Notes under the pieces: model-generated | The model's database searches: none | What the model was told of the DNA's origin: nothing | What the model saw: the letters and a program-made list of their open reading frames with translations, nothing else | DNA from: Cylicocyclus nassatus | Lineage: Eukaryota > Nematoda > Chromadorea > Rhabditida > Strongylidae | NCBI GenBank assembly: GCA_958299035.1 | Contig: CATQJL010000316.1 | Coordinates: 24,591,676-24,655,675, forward strand | Direction: 5' to 3' | DNA: 64,000 bases | Program-made: the position numbers and the translations under genes | In this document: positions 31,481-42,700 of the stretch, in pieces | Position numbering within the stretch: position 1 is the stretch's first letter | How the letters are laid out: the number at the start of each line of letters is the position of its first letter

Positions 31481-31680
31481 TTAATGAAGCAGGTTGATTC
31501 CAGTGCTTCGCAGATAAAGCGAGCGAGTCGTACTCCCAGTGTTGTTGCGTTTATTTCGAGTTTGGGTATTATCATCATGGTCTTTATGGAAGGAAGTTTC
31601 GATTTTCCTATGATGAATTCGGACTCAGTTTCTGTCGTGAAATAGGCGCACGCCGCCATTGCGCATTGACTAGCATCCGT
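31481..31680 (-). pseudogene. BEL RNase H, N-terminal part
   Basis: This holds DASQCAMAACAYF (first catalytic Asp), KLPSIKTMMIIPKLEINA (Glu in the second motif) and ARFICEALES. The coding then hits the TTAA target of the inserted miniature transposon. With that element and one TTAA removed, the frame continues directly into the segment at 30847-30600. Confidence 0.85.
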
Positions 31681-31888
31681 GAATACGACTAGTCTTGGCT
31701 TTTGAGGTAGGCGTAGGATTTTTCTGTGCTCTTCTTTGTAGAATGTCGATATTCTTGATATGTATTTGTCGCCACTGGTCCTGCAGCTGTGCGTTGAAAG
31801 TGGTGTCCCAGTCCAGTTGTTCCTTCCATAGAGATTGCAGGAATATCTTGGCTGGAAGCGACAGAAGTACCATGAATCCCATTGGGTC
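31670..31888 (-). pseudogene. BEL region between RT and RNase H
   Basis: It continues in the same frame after the nonsense codon with DPMGFMVLLSLPAKIFLQ and LWKEQLDWDTTF, the connection segment typical of BEL/Pao pol. It reads into SRIHGC and then shifts frame; the RNase H start is in the next frame. Confidence 0.8.
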
Positions 31889-32425
31889 CTACACTGATGC
31901 TAGTTGTTGAGTGACGGTGCGTTTGGTTATCTTCTGTGTTGATGCTACCATGGATCCTTTGATGACCAACTTATCCGTTTCTAAATTCCACGGGATGCCC
32001 AAGGCCTTGGGACAGCTGGACTTCATCCTGTCAGCCTCTTCAATAGCTTCGTTGAAGCCCTTGTCGTTGGACCGGTATTCTCTCAAATTCATATTGAGTT
32101 CTCGGAAGAGATTCTTTGTATGGGCGTATTTACTGATTGCCTCTTCCGACGATTCTGCGCCAAAAAAGAGGTTATCTACGTAGAGATTCTTTCGTATCTC
32201 TGGTGCCACATCATCGTCCTTTGCTGTGCTCTCCAGATGATAGTCTACTGTCGCACTTAGTAAGAACGGAGATGCGTTGAGCCCAACTTGAGTGAACCTA
32301 TAGATCACAGGGTTATCCGGGGTTGATGGCTGTGCGATGTTTTTTACCCGTACCCAGAGCCAGTTTGATGCCGCATCACTTCTCTTAGTTACTAGTCCTC
32401 TAAGGCATCTTACTGTGCTGGCCAT
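31889..32425 (-). pseudogene. BEL reverse transcriptase, C-terminal half of the palm and thumb
   Basis: The frame starts within RT: RFTQVGLNASPFLLSATVDYH is the BEL motif preceding the active site. The next box is NLYVDNLFFGA, where the family has YVDD; the second Asp is Asn (AAC), so catalysis should be lost. The thumb follows (TKNLFRELNMNLRE, LGIPWNLETD). Fingers and the first catalytic Asp are missing upstream. It ends at an in-frame TAG just before the conserved DPMGF, so that stop is a point mutation. Confidence 0.9.
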
Positions 32426-32578
32426 AATGGGTTAGTTTGTTAGTACAATGCTGTGATACTCTGATACTGTGTCGCAGTGTCACTGTGCCACTGTGAGTAC
32501 TGTGCAATTATTGTTAGTACGAGCATTACTCTTGTGCAAACCAATCGTACCTGATTCGGCCGATGCACCACTTGTACG

Positions 32579-32742
32579 GCGATAAAACATAAACAAATAC
32601 CAATGCGCACAAGAATCTATCGATGAGCCTACTGATAAGCATAAACAACATAAGCTGTGAGAAACTGCTGATCGGACGCGCAAGGCATCCGTTCTTTGTG
32701 CGCGGCGCAGTGGATACGAACGCAAAGAGTTCGTATATTCCA
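32579..32742 (-). repeat. 5' LTR of the BEL element, partial
   Basis: It matches 25282-25447. Beyond 32579 similarity is lost, and the TATATAAG box of the other LTR is replaced by GTACAAGTGG. A CACAG-rich stretch at 32440-32510 may be a diverged R/U5 remnant. The RT fragment follows with no gag or protease between. Confidence 0.7.
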
Positions 32743-33809
32743 CATCAGAATTCCATAATTACTGCTGTTTTTTCCCGGTCACAAATTAAAATAGAAATCC
32801 GTGCTCCTGACAAGTGATGTTGAGCTGCTCTTACCTCCAGTAGTGACTCTATACTGCAAGTCTATACAACTCCATAACTTTTCAGCCTCTCAAAAAAGTT
32901 GGTCTTTGAGACAAATCAAGCCTAGCTACATTCATCTTGGTTACTCATGCGAAATTTGATAATTCTCAAGGACTAGTCCTTGTAGAAGACTAAAAATACA
33001 CCGCTGTACTTCCAAAGACTTGTAGCTTACACTAATATAGGAACCGCTCATCATTACTTTGACAAGACGAAGATTTTGTCCTTAATAGCGAAAGAAAAAA
33101 TACAGTACGATTATATGCATGTGGGTGTGGAAAGTATAGCCGTGAATTAGTGTTTGACTTCAGGCTTCGCTTGGATCTAACATAAGTTAGTGCAAATATT
33201 TGAACATTATCTCGTAGAGCTTACTTAGTGAATGTTACTTCAGAACCTGTCTGAATTTGCAGTATGACTTAGTTTGGTGCGTGACTTATAGACCAACCTA
33301 ATCATCAGATGCAAAAGTCACAGTTGCGCTCTGCAATTGCAGGCGGTAACTTAACAGATCGGCGACTTTGATGTTTTATCGTTCTGGGTTCCCAGGACAA
33401 GCTAAATCGAAAATTGTGCTTTGCAACTCCGAAGGATATCAGTAACTTGCTTTCCAGACGTAAAAATCTGTTTGGGCGGGTGGGAAAACCCAAACCCGGA
33501 CAGGCTTTCGTTTCTCGCACAAAGAGCACTTTCCGCGTCCGAAAACGAATTATTGGTATCTTTAAGAGCTGCAAAGCACAGTTTTAGCTAATCCAATGGA
33601 ATCAAGAACGATGAATATCCCCAAGTTGCGATTTGCCAAGCCACCGCTTCAAGCAAGCAGTTCGCGCCGTAAACACAAAAAAAATAGGTGAAACAAAACT
33701 ATGACCTTTTAGTTTTATATAAGAAAATTTGCCTCTTTGATTGCGGCAGCGTATTACAGATGCGGCCACAGGGATCTACAGCATAAGAAAGTTTTGCTAA
33801 GTACTTACA
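32743..33809. other. No gene recognised; isolated mariner-type terminus at 33255-33301
   Basis: The minus strand reads TTAGGTTGGTCTATAAGTCA near 33301, a mariner-type end without a nearby partner. The remaining sequence shows no exon signature. Confidence 0.45.
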
Positions 33810-34552
33810 GTCGAGTAGATTTCCTGCTTAATATAGTGTACCTGCAGACGCGACAACGCTGGGGCGTCAATAATTGCCTGACGAGTTCCCGAGCTAGTGT
33901 TTTCCGGTGTTTTCTTTGCTTATTCTATGCTTTTTAGGTGATTCATTGCTGATAAAGAAGAAAAGGGCAAGTTAGAGAGTAATTTGTGTTTTCTGAGACG
34001 TTCGATCATCGCATATTCACAGATATCCACGTGGAAGCAGTTCGCGTCAGCTTCTTGTCTATTTTTTTGTCACTTCATGTTTCTTTCTTTTTGTGAGGTA
34101 CTTCTTTGAACGCTAAGGGTTTTTACGATTGACTTATTGTCTTTATCACATGAAGTACTTGATTACAATGCTATTTCTAATGGATAAAAGCCGAAGTTGC
34201 TGCAAGACAAGCCAACTACAACTAGCGTTCAAAGAAACTCCTCACAAGAAAGAGGAGGTTTGAAAGAAGAAGTGACAGAAGAAAAGGAAATGACAAAAAA
34301 ATAGACAAGAAGCTGACGCGAAATGCTTTCACGTGGATATCTGTGAATATGCGATGATAGAACTTCTAAGAAAACAGAAACTACCCTTTAATTTACCCTT
34401 TTCCTCTTTATCAGCAACGAATCAACTAAAAAGCATGAAATAAGCAAAGAAAACACGGAAAACACCAGCTCGGGAACTCGCAAGGCATTTATTGACGCCC
34501 TAGCGTTGTCGCGTCTGCAGGGACACTATATTAAGCAGGAAATCTACTCGAT
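33810..34552. mobile_element. Foldback element, about 740 bp
   Basis: The left arm (33810-34115) and right arm (34222-34552) are inverted copies with small gaps. They share, for example, TCGAGTAGATTTCCTGCTTA at the tips and ACAGATATCCACGTG inside. The loop is about 100 bp. It has no coding capacity, and the target duplication is not clear. Confidence 0.85.
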
Positions 34553-35262
34553 TGTATTTTTTAAACCCTCTTTCATACGCAATAAAGGCATGTAATGGCG
34601 CCCACCAAATTCTGAAACACGTAAGACACATTTCCGTACCACTTTTAAGGCTAGACTAGCATGTGGAAGCTAGCTCTATGCATTAATCGCACATTGTGTT
34701 TCAACTGTCCGCAAGCAGGAAGTGGCCATGACGCGCAGTTTTGCGGAATACCAGAGCTCGCTCTTGTCAGCAAACTTGGCGCCGTGTTACTACTCATGGC
34801 ATCAAGTTATGTATCATTCCCTCTCACCCCGGTCTCACGCCGTGTCACTTCAGATCTATTTGATCTGCTAATAAAACTAGTTACGGGACTCTGCGATCAT
34901 ATTTTGCTATAGATATCGGGTTTCTTCAATTGTATAAGATGCATCGAGTTAAACTTGCACCTTCAAAATCTCGAGGTACTCTCAAAAAATAGTAAGAACT
35001 TTGCTTTAGGCAGATTATCACAAATTTCTAATAAGATAACGCTTGGAACTGAGGCCAAAACGCACTCCGCTCGCAAGTTTTTCAATCTAGTTTGGTTCGA
35101 AGAACCTAAAACGCTGCATAATTTGTTTCATGACATTTTTTTTCAAATAAAAAAACTTTGCTTTGGCTAAATGCACTACGTAAGCTTGTAGTACTTGAAA
35201 AAACGACAAAGCAGCAAAATTGATTTTATTTGCCACCATTTCCACGGAATCAGTTACCCTAA
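34553..35262. other. No gene recognised
   Basis: AT-rich sequence. Short open frames on both strands have no supportable identity. Confidence 0.45.
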
Positions 35263-35465
35263 GGCCCCGGGCAGACTTCACGCGATTTGATCGTCGCGAC
35301 TAAATCGCGACGAGACAACTGTTACAACATCATTCCATGCCGATCAACTTGCATTTCGGTTGTGATACTTTTTCAGCCCGAAATTTTTGAATGTGAAATG
35401 AAAATGAATGGAAATGTTGGCGATTTAGTCGCGACGATTAAATCGCGTGAAGTCTGCCCGGGGCC
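35263..35465. mobile_element. Harbinger-like miniature transposon, 203 bp
   Basis: The ends GGCCCCGGGCAGACTTCACG form a TIR of about 50 bp (continuing CGATTTAATCGTCGCGAC). TAA flanks both sides (35260-35262 and 35466-35468). A 3-bp TWA target and GG-starting TIR fit PIF/Harbinger. Non-coding. Confidence 0.85.
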
Positions 35466-35468
35466 TAA

Positions 35469-36197
35469 CGCATCTCTTCATCAAAGTTTTGTTTAAAAGG
35501 AGAATGTAACGAAAGCAGATATCATTAAGAAATTTGATTTTTCCATTCAACTAGCACTGATAGCGGTGTCCCAATGTCGCTCTCCAGTATCACTTTTTAG
35601 AGCCTTATTGCCATGCTAAACCCATATCCGGGCATGAAAATGGCGAAAATGCTCTTTGCGAAGCTCTTTGCGAAGACTCCATGCCCGCATGTGGCCGTTG
35701 GTAGATGGTATGAATGCTAGTGCAAACAATCTCGTACTCGGCTAGCCGGTATACCAGGCTTCGCGCAGTCCTTATCGCCATAGCACAAAACTTAGCATAC
35801 CGCTAAACTCATAGGCAAATTTCCCTGTCTCTGTCGCACATCTATATGCCATACCTGCTCCACATTACCCTAAGCACGCTCACCTACCCTCACCTCCATC
35901 CTGTACAAACTCAGCCCATAAACCAAAGCTGACAAAGATCGTCAAAATCTGTAAAAATGATGGGTATTTCTACAAACGTAATGATATTTTCGTGAAATGT
36001 TCAATCACTATCCTGTGCTAACACCCAGTCCCTTATCTCTAAGTTTGCGAAATTTATGACGATAAAAGTAAGAGCACTTTCAGAAACGTTTACGTTATAC
36101 GTGCGTGACCAATCACCCCGTGCCCATTCTCATGCGCAGCTTGAAGTTCACAAAAAATCGATAAAACCAGTAATATTAGGATTTGCAAAGGGCTATA
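35469..36197. other. No gene recognised
   Basis: No exon, repeat or RNA structure that I can support. Confidence 0.45.
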
Positions 36198-36797
36198 CAT
36201 GGTGTCCCAGAAGTAAGTACAAACTTTTTAGTGTTAATTATTCTCTTCCCACAAAGCCTCTCTTGCTTAGCTTTGAGTAATACTCGGTAGAGCGCGCTTC
36301 AGTTGACTCACAGTACAGAGCGAATCATCCAGCGCTGCTGGTTATTGTAGAATCACGGTAGAAATTTTCAGCATACAGCGTCATTGTGGACTAGCCGTGT
36401 TTCAAAAGAAAATTAAATAATCTGAAAAGTTGTGTTTGATTTTTTCACGCTCATTGATTTTTTTACCTAACTTTGAGTTTGCAGAGCTTTCAAGAACCAC
36501 AATTCAAGGCATTGTAAAGGCAGCTGTTGCAGTTTGACGGCGTAACTTATGAACAAGATATTGTGATAAAGTGCAAAGTCCATATTTAGTGTCAATGTAG
36601 CCTGTAGTAGTCCTGAGTAGCCTAGTGCAAGCATTTTTCGGTTGCTCGGTCTGCTTTATGAGGCGAGTTGGCAATGGCTCAAACCCTTTTTATTTCGTAC
36701 CGTAATCCCACGGTAATAAAGAGCGTTGGATGAACCGCTTCATACCATAAATCTATTAGAGTTGGAGCGCGCTCTACCAAATGGTACTTAAGTCTAA
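36198..36797. mobile_element. Family B mariner-like miniature transposon, copy 3 (right end lost)
   Basis: It begins CATGGTGTCCCAGAAGTAAG after TA. The inner arms share the family core (TGTAGAATCACGGTAGAAA and its inverse near 36700, then GCGCGCTCTACCAAATGGTAC). The right tip is missing. Confidence 0.7.
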
Positions 36798-39000
36798 CTC
36801 AGACATTAGGTGCCATAGATCCGGAGTACAGTCGAAGTCTTTCAGAGCTGCGGAGGGCCTTCTTAACCATTGTGGAGGCGGGGCGAGGGGTGGTACCTTC
36901 TTGTGACGTCACGGTGACGTCACAAGAAGCAGATGGGACCCCTTCCCGGGCTTGCAAATCTCTGCTCCGGAGGTACGCCAGATTTGAGACACCTCCGGAG
37001 CACAGTAGGTACGCAGCCAATTTGCTGTAATATGCAGCTTAGCATTTTCGAAAATAAGCTGCCGTGCTTTCGATTTACTCTTTTTTTAATGTTCTTTCGC
37101 GCTCGTTTTTCTTTTTTTGGGTTTTTCGTGTTACTCTTCGCGTGTTGGCGTTTATGTTGTTCTATCGTCCGTCTTTTCGCGTTACATGTTTCGGATTTTC
37201 ATGCGAATTTAATTACTTTTAGTGTTCGGCTCTGTTTTCGACTTGCTGTTCTTTTTCCGAGTTCTTTATCGTTCTTTTTCTTTTTCGCGTCGCTCTTCGG
37301 CGACAGTTTTGGCGTTTATGATGTTCAATTTCCTCCTCCTCAAATTTCAAGTTTTAGGTTTTCGTGCGGATGCACTTTAAACCATCACTTTTGGTGTCTA
37401 GCTGATTATCTGTTGTAGGGACACGTTCGTGTGCATGTCTATTGGCTGTAGATTGTGATAGATTTTCGAATTTTCTTCGTATTCTTTAACGGCAAGACAA
37501 TTTCACGTTAATTCTGGTGGGTTTTGGTCATTTGTTTTGATTTTTTGTTACAAATATGGCTATATTTTATATCTTATGGTATTATATCTTGTTATCTTGT
37601 TATCTTATGACGTTTTTGCACAATTTGGTGAAGATAACTGTTTTCATTTGTGAAGTGGATGAGGATGGATTACTTTGTTCCTTTAAATTTTCAGTAAATG
37701 ATTGATAGGCTTTTTAGGAAGTCACCCATAGTCGGCTGAAACAATCTGAACTCGAATCGTACTCTGCCTGCTTTGCCGAGTATAAAAAATGGTGCCGACG
37801 CAAAACGTCCAGCTTCTTCAATTCCATATCCTGAGCTTTTCCTACAGTATGCAAAGGTAGAGGAAGCGTGAATTTCTGTTGGAGTGCTTTCAGTGGGTAT
37901 TTCAGGCTACACGCTCAGTGATCCCCCTTACAAAGATTGCTTTTCCTGAGATGTGTGATCCTGATGACGACATAGGCCCGTAGTAAAGCTCGGTCACGGG
38001 AGATACCTCCCCTGAGGCCCTCATATGAGGCTTTGTCGGGTGAGATGAGGACTGCCCACTTTTCCGTGGTAGTATGCAAGGTCACCCTACAGGTGAGCTT
38101 CAAATGAATCCCGGCAGGGAGATCAGCTCCCGACCGAGTCATTGGAGATGAGCTGGGCGACGACATAAGGTAAATACTGTGCTAAAGAGGAGAGTTCAGA
38201 GAAAACCTCCGTAAGTTGCTCCCGAGTAACTTACGAAACATCGCAGCTGACGTTCTTTTGCGGTGCAAAACTCCCAAAACTGCACAATTTCGGGCGCCCA
38301 AGTGAGTGAGGATCGATGAACAGCTGATTGCGCGACGAAATGGAAAAAAGATTTTTTTGCATTTTTCTTGCAGTTGTTGCTCGTTTTTTTCAAAGAATCG
38401 CTTCAGGTAACAAGAAGATAAATTTACCTTCCTAGTCATTTTTCGCTAAATGTATTTTTTCCTCGTATGATTGCAAAAAAGGGTGTGATTGTTTTATCTT
38501 GTTATTTGCCAGGAGGAATCTCTGATAGCGGCTATCATCGATTTTTTCGACAGCGGCCGCTGTCAAAGATCGCCAGGCCAAGTAGCAAAAACGGTGTCGC
38601 TAGATGCACTCGTGCCACTGCACTCCCGTTTGAAAGACATTGGTCTTATTTATTTGACTATTAATGCACAAATGGCAGAAACGTTCCAAAAGAAAAAACG
38701 TTTTTTGAAAACGCGAATGTCCAGTCAGTGATCCTGCCCCGAATCAATCGCTCCCCTGGCAATGTGCTGAGGCGCGATGAGATCAACTCCGGTCCGGTTC
38801 AAAAGAGATGCCCTGATGGGGGTTTTTGCTACGGGCCATATTACCACGGCAACCGCTTTGTGATAATGGGATTAGCATGAGGTAAGGCTTAGGAAAAGTT
38901 CGATAAATTGCCTTCAGCTCAAAGGCAGCGTCCAAGCGAATTCGAAACTTGGACTTTGTCTATACTGGTTGGGAGGGAGGGGTTGAATTAGTGATTTTCC
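36798..39000. other. No confident gene; small hairpins
   Basis: Short inverted repeats are present: GTGACGTCACGGTGACGTCAC near 36904-36924, CTCCGGAGGTACGCC near 36967 inverted at 36990-37005, and CGTAAGTTGCTCCCGAGTAACTTACG near 38211-38236. T-rich sequence between 37080 and 37350 is open on the plus strand but has a biased, hydrophobic composition and no domain. Confidence 0.4.
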
Positions 39001-39156
39001 AAGGGGCAGCATAGAAAAATCATTCCTGGCTTCAAGGCAAATGTCTGGCCCCTGCCGTACCGGAAGACGCACGAACTGATTCTATCACCAAAGATTAATC
39101 AAGAGAAGGAGCATTATCTGTGGTTTCATTTTGAGATGAAAATTCCGCTTTTTAAA
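39001..39156 (+). CDS. Cytosolic carboxypeptidase (CCP/Nna1-like), N-domain exon (partial)
   Basis: The frame THELILSPKINQ followed by HYLWFHFEM resembles the beta-sandwich N-domain of CCP carboxypeptidases (pattern xELxLxPDxN...WFxFxV). The 5' boundary of the exon is not fixed. Its end is uncertain: a stop follows shortly after K at 39154-39156, and the next acceptor-like site (TTATTTCAG at 39175-39183) would make a very short intron. Confidence is lower than for the following exons. Confidence 0.45.
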
Positions 39157-39241
39157 GTTTGACATCCATGAAGTTTATTTCAGATAATATTGTAAATAAT
39201 CTTTTATACTTTCGAGATTATCAATTGTTTTTTTTTTCAAG

Positions 39242-39386
39242 AAATGCAAACTGTTATGTACTCTGTTTGTGATGCTCTAGCTGGACATCGCGGATGGGTT
39301 CGCGCTGGTGAGACAGTATGCTATTATCGTAATCTGTACAGCTCGGGTGAAGACAGCGACGCTGATGAGAGCAATTCCAGGAAACG
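39242..39386 (+). CDS. Cytosolic carboxypeptidase (CCP/Nna1-like), exon
   Basis: Preceded by a T-tract and AG (39240-39241). The frame reads MQTVMYSVCDAL, GWVRAGETVCYYRN, then an acidic tail. Both motifs are the hallmark junction of the N-domain with the M14 catalytic domain in CCPs (GMxPVxYS, then GWxRxGxxIxYYxN). These enzymes shorten polyglutamate tails on tubulin. It ends with a phase-2 donor at GTAGGT (39387), and the 54-nt intron to 39440 is of typical nematode size. Confidence 0.75.
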
Positions 39387-39440
39387 GTAGGTCATGAGTT
39401 TTGCTATTTTTCGTGTATAAATTTTCCTTGATTTTTCTAG

Positions 39441-39531
39441 TGGTTTTTACTCGATTCAATATAACTTGTGGAATAAAGGTGATATATGTTATTTTGCTTG
39501 TCATTCTCCCTATACTTACTCCTTTCTTAAG
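39441..39531 (+). CDS. Cytosolic carboxypeptidase (CCP/Nna1-like), exon
   Basis: It begins after TTTTTCTAG, in phase with the previous exon. The frame reads GFYSIQYNLWNKGD, then ICYFACHSPYTYSFLK. The YFAxxxPYTYSFL segment is diagnostic of CCPs, lying shortly before the zinc site. A GTAGTC donor-like sequence follows at 39532. Splicing to the acceptor at 39574 removes 43 nt and breaks the frame, whereas one additional G before GTAGTC would give a perfect junction. Confidence 0.8.
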
Positions 39532-39574
39532 GTAGTCTCGCAGCTATGCGTAATCTCACCTCCATTTTTTGCAG

Positions 39575-39778
39575 AAACCATCTCCAGATGTCTTTCTCAA
39601 TTACCCTCTAATGTATACTGCTCAAATGATGTCATAGGAGAATCTCTTGGAGGAAACTCGTTAAATTTACTTATTGTAACCGCGGAAGGTACACGAGAGC
39701 AGAACAGCAGGGATATAGTATTTCTGAGCTCTCGGGTTCATCCTGGAGAAAGTAACTCGAGTTGGATGATGCATGGTT
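39575..39778 (+). CDS. Cytosolic carboxypeptidase (CCP/Nna1-like), zinc-site exon
   Basis: The frame contains VYCSNDVIGESLGGNSLNLL, a run of linker residues, then FLSSRVHPGESNSSWMMHG. HPGE supplies the first zinc His and Glu of M14 peptidases, and SNSSWMMHG is strongly conserved in CCPs. A donor-like GTTTGT follows ATGCATG. Downstream exons with the second zinc His (NPDGV and DYHGH type motifs) were looked for up to 43.7 kb and not found. The gene is therefore partial, diverged or broken. Confidence 0.8.
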
Positions 39779-42700
39779 TGTACTCATCAATCATCTTCAT
39801 CAATAAAGAGGCTCTCGTACATGAATTTGTCGATTTTAAATGTTTTGAAAAATATAGCAATGGGTCTTGCAACTAAATTTCATTCAAATCATTTGGGTAA
39901 AGTTCTCGCGAGACTCCTCCGGAATTTTTCTGCTTTCCAATGAATCCGAGACTGCTGCCGTAGATCAGAATGTTTCGCAGCCAATTTTCTACACGCCAAT
40001 TTTGTTATTGTTAACCAATTTTCTTGTGTAACGTGTACTTATTTTCTCAGAATTTCACAGTTTTCGATGCTTCCCGATCAATGATCCATGCTAAAAGATT
40101 TGCAAGATCATAAGAGTAGATAAAGATTTTGTGGTTAGACACATCTGAAAGAAAGTTTTTAGAAGGCTATGATAGTGGGAGCGCCACTCATCGTCTAAAT
40201 GACTCTTGCGGTGCTCGAATCCAAGAAGGAGTAGATTCAGGAAAAAGAGTGCAGAAGAGTACTCGCAAAACGTGAGGAGCGATGAGAAGTCTAAGGATGA
40301 GCATTTTGGACATCAAAATGAAGGGAATTTGCAATTTGCAGTAAATTGTTTTGCGGTTATTTTGAATGTCTCGTTTTTCTTCAGTCTTCTATCTTGCTAT
40401 CTACAAACGCTAGGGATGAGAGGGAGGGGTAGAGAACGGCGTTGAGGGTCGCGCTGAAGTCCTACCCGGAAAGGGGGGAGGTCGTATTCGGCGGTCGTAT
40501 GCCACACGTTTGCTCGACTCTGGTCTGGAGCTAATTTGAGTGGGGTTTAGAGACATAATTGGGGTCTGGAGCTTAATTAGGGCTAGTTACAGTATGCCGC
40601 TGCAGACTTCCAGAGCACAAAATGGGAGGTCTCCGGAGCGAGTGGCAAACCCCCGTTAGGCAGAGCCCGCGACCCTGCCATTTCTGCTCCAGAGGTATGC
40701 CGTCAACTGTCTGAGAAGCAAAAGACTTGTGCGAAGAGAGTTAACACTTGAAAAGTGTGTACTTATCGAAAACAACTGTAATATTCATAAACCAAACTCA
40801 ATGACTCTGTGGCAACCAAGTCCGTAGCTCGAATTTTGCAAAAAATGAACAAATTGATTTTGATCGATAACGAAAAATGCACGCGCTCTGCCCAGAGATT
40901 TATGTGTGCAAAGTCTGGTTCGAATCAATTCAGAAAAATGAGCTTTCTATCCAACGCATACACAATATTAACTCGATTAATTTAGGGAGATAGATAAGCA
41001 CCAAAAGCCTGTCTCTTGAACATATCAGCAATATACCTTGTAATAAAGGGTACGTAGCTTTTACTGCATTTTTCGGTAAACCTTCCAGGCATTTGCAGAC
41101 CATCGCTCATTTGCAAAATAGCCCAAAGTAGCTCGTCTGTACCGTACACCTGAAGTGATACACATAAAGATTTCAGAGTTTTGTCCCTTAAACTCCATGA
41201 AAGAGCTATCTTGTAATGTTGCCAACAACATGATATTTATATCTGCCGGCCTAAAACTTACACTACGTTTACGCAATCTTGCTTAAGTTACGCAGCCTTC
41301 GTAGCCGATTTATCTTGTTGCTGGTAAGAGAAATTGTGAGTCGATGAAACGCATTACATAGAACACGCGCAAAGCAAGCGCGATGTCATGATAAAATGTT
41401 CGAGTTAGGAGATTTTTGGACGACAGCCAGATGAGTGAGAAGGCAGCGATGTACTACTTCTTTGTTCTCCATAATCAATTTTAGAATTATTCAGCAAGAC
41501 GTTTGCATGTCTGATTGACATTTCAAATTTTCAGATTCAGAAAAGAAATGTACCCACAGTCGGTTTCGACCGCATGTAAGCCGAAGCGCTTCGTGTTAAA
41601 GGCAGTGGCTCGACACAACTAAACATCTCAAAATTTTGATTTAAAAGGCTGCCTGAACCACGAACATGAGAACAGAGCAGGTCCGAGCGCACAGCATGCT
41701 GTCCCTGCATAGAGAATGCCCAAACCCGTGCGCTCAAGCCATTCTTACATGCCCTCGGACGAGCTCGCGATGTCCCACCGTCGGAGCACGCATGCCGCAA
41801 TGAACCACAAGGGTTCCGCAACGAATCCGCTTCCCTAACTGTGTCGGGAACTGTTCACTCGTCTAAATTCACAATGAGGGGCCCCGGGTTGACTTTTGTC
41901 ATTTTCGCACTCTCCAAGTTAGATTTTCGGGATCACGCGTGAATTAACAGATAAGCAAAAAAGGTCGAAGATTCCGCAGGGATGGAGAGGAGGGAGACGC
42001 TGGTGTGGGACTGTTACGGTTTGATGCAGTTGCTGTCGCGATACGGCGACGTCACGCGAGGTGGCGCTTCATCTCAAATTCTGCCTAAACTGGGTTGAAA
42101 CACTTGATTAAAAAAAACAAAGGAAGTCGTTAGTAACGGCTTTTTAACATATCCACAATATCTAGCAAAGTCGGCGATCCGCTTCTCAAAAAAAAATGAC
42201 TGTAGCGAAATGGAAGAAAAGGTGGCAATCTTCTTCGATTTTTGTAACCAACTCCACTTTCAGCTTCAACATCACATTGGGAGTTCTGCCTAGGCAGTGA
42301 GTAAAGCGTTTTTCTTATTCGCCATTATCACATAAATGCTAAAAAGGGTGTCAAAACCCTAGGAAGTGAAGTAACAGATGATACAGACCATACCACACAG
42401 GCAAGGCGGTACTTGCTTCTTTGCTTTTGTCTTCCCAAACCAAATCGGAGGGACTCAAAATTACCGCGGCTTTTCATGTAAGATGTTTAGGGAAAAAAAC
42501 CTCAAAAAGCTGATCTCAAATTAGTTATGGACGTTTGTTAACGAAGTTGCACTATTGCAAGAATCTAATTGACTTTATTGTTTGTTGATCTACTCTGCTC
42601 AATCGAAATAAGCACAATAAACGAATTCATGATTAATGTCGTTTTCTAGCATAAAGCAGGCAACTTGAACAGCAATAATGACTTTGGCTGCTTGGTAAAA

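Larger units (their letters stand above)
24957..32742 (-). mobile_element. BEL/Pao-type element with envelope, rearranged and decayed
   Basis: Related terminal sequences (24957-25447 and 32579-32742) bound minus-strand coding regions. These run RT fragment, RNase H, integrase, envelope, then gag. BEL features include the YVDx RT box, the NPAD and SRG RNase H end, integrase with YAPWGGFYERL, and gag with multiple Cys/His knuckles. The normal order is gag first. Here gag follows the envelope, and protease plus the first half of RT are missing. Either two copies recombined or the order is scrambled. A 629-bp TTAA-target transposon lies in RNase H. Frames are broken many times. Confidence 0.85.

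Noticed and set aside
20508..33301. Mariner-type ends at 20508 and 33301 in inverted orientation
   Set aside because: A 12.8-kb mariner is implausible, and inner sequence next to the two ends does not match beyond the tip. They are better treated as two unrelated remnants.
39900..40000. TTCCAATGAATCC as a remnant of the carboxypeptidase PMLNPDG motif
   Set aside because: Only a few residues would match and the frame closes at once; likely chance.
41537..41821. Minus-strand frame as the missing 3' exon of the Branch-domain gene
   Set aside because: A few residues resemble the expected RH.VC region, but the order and spacing do not fit and no acceptor matches the phase.
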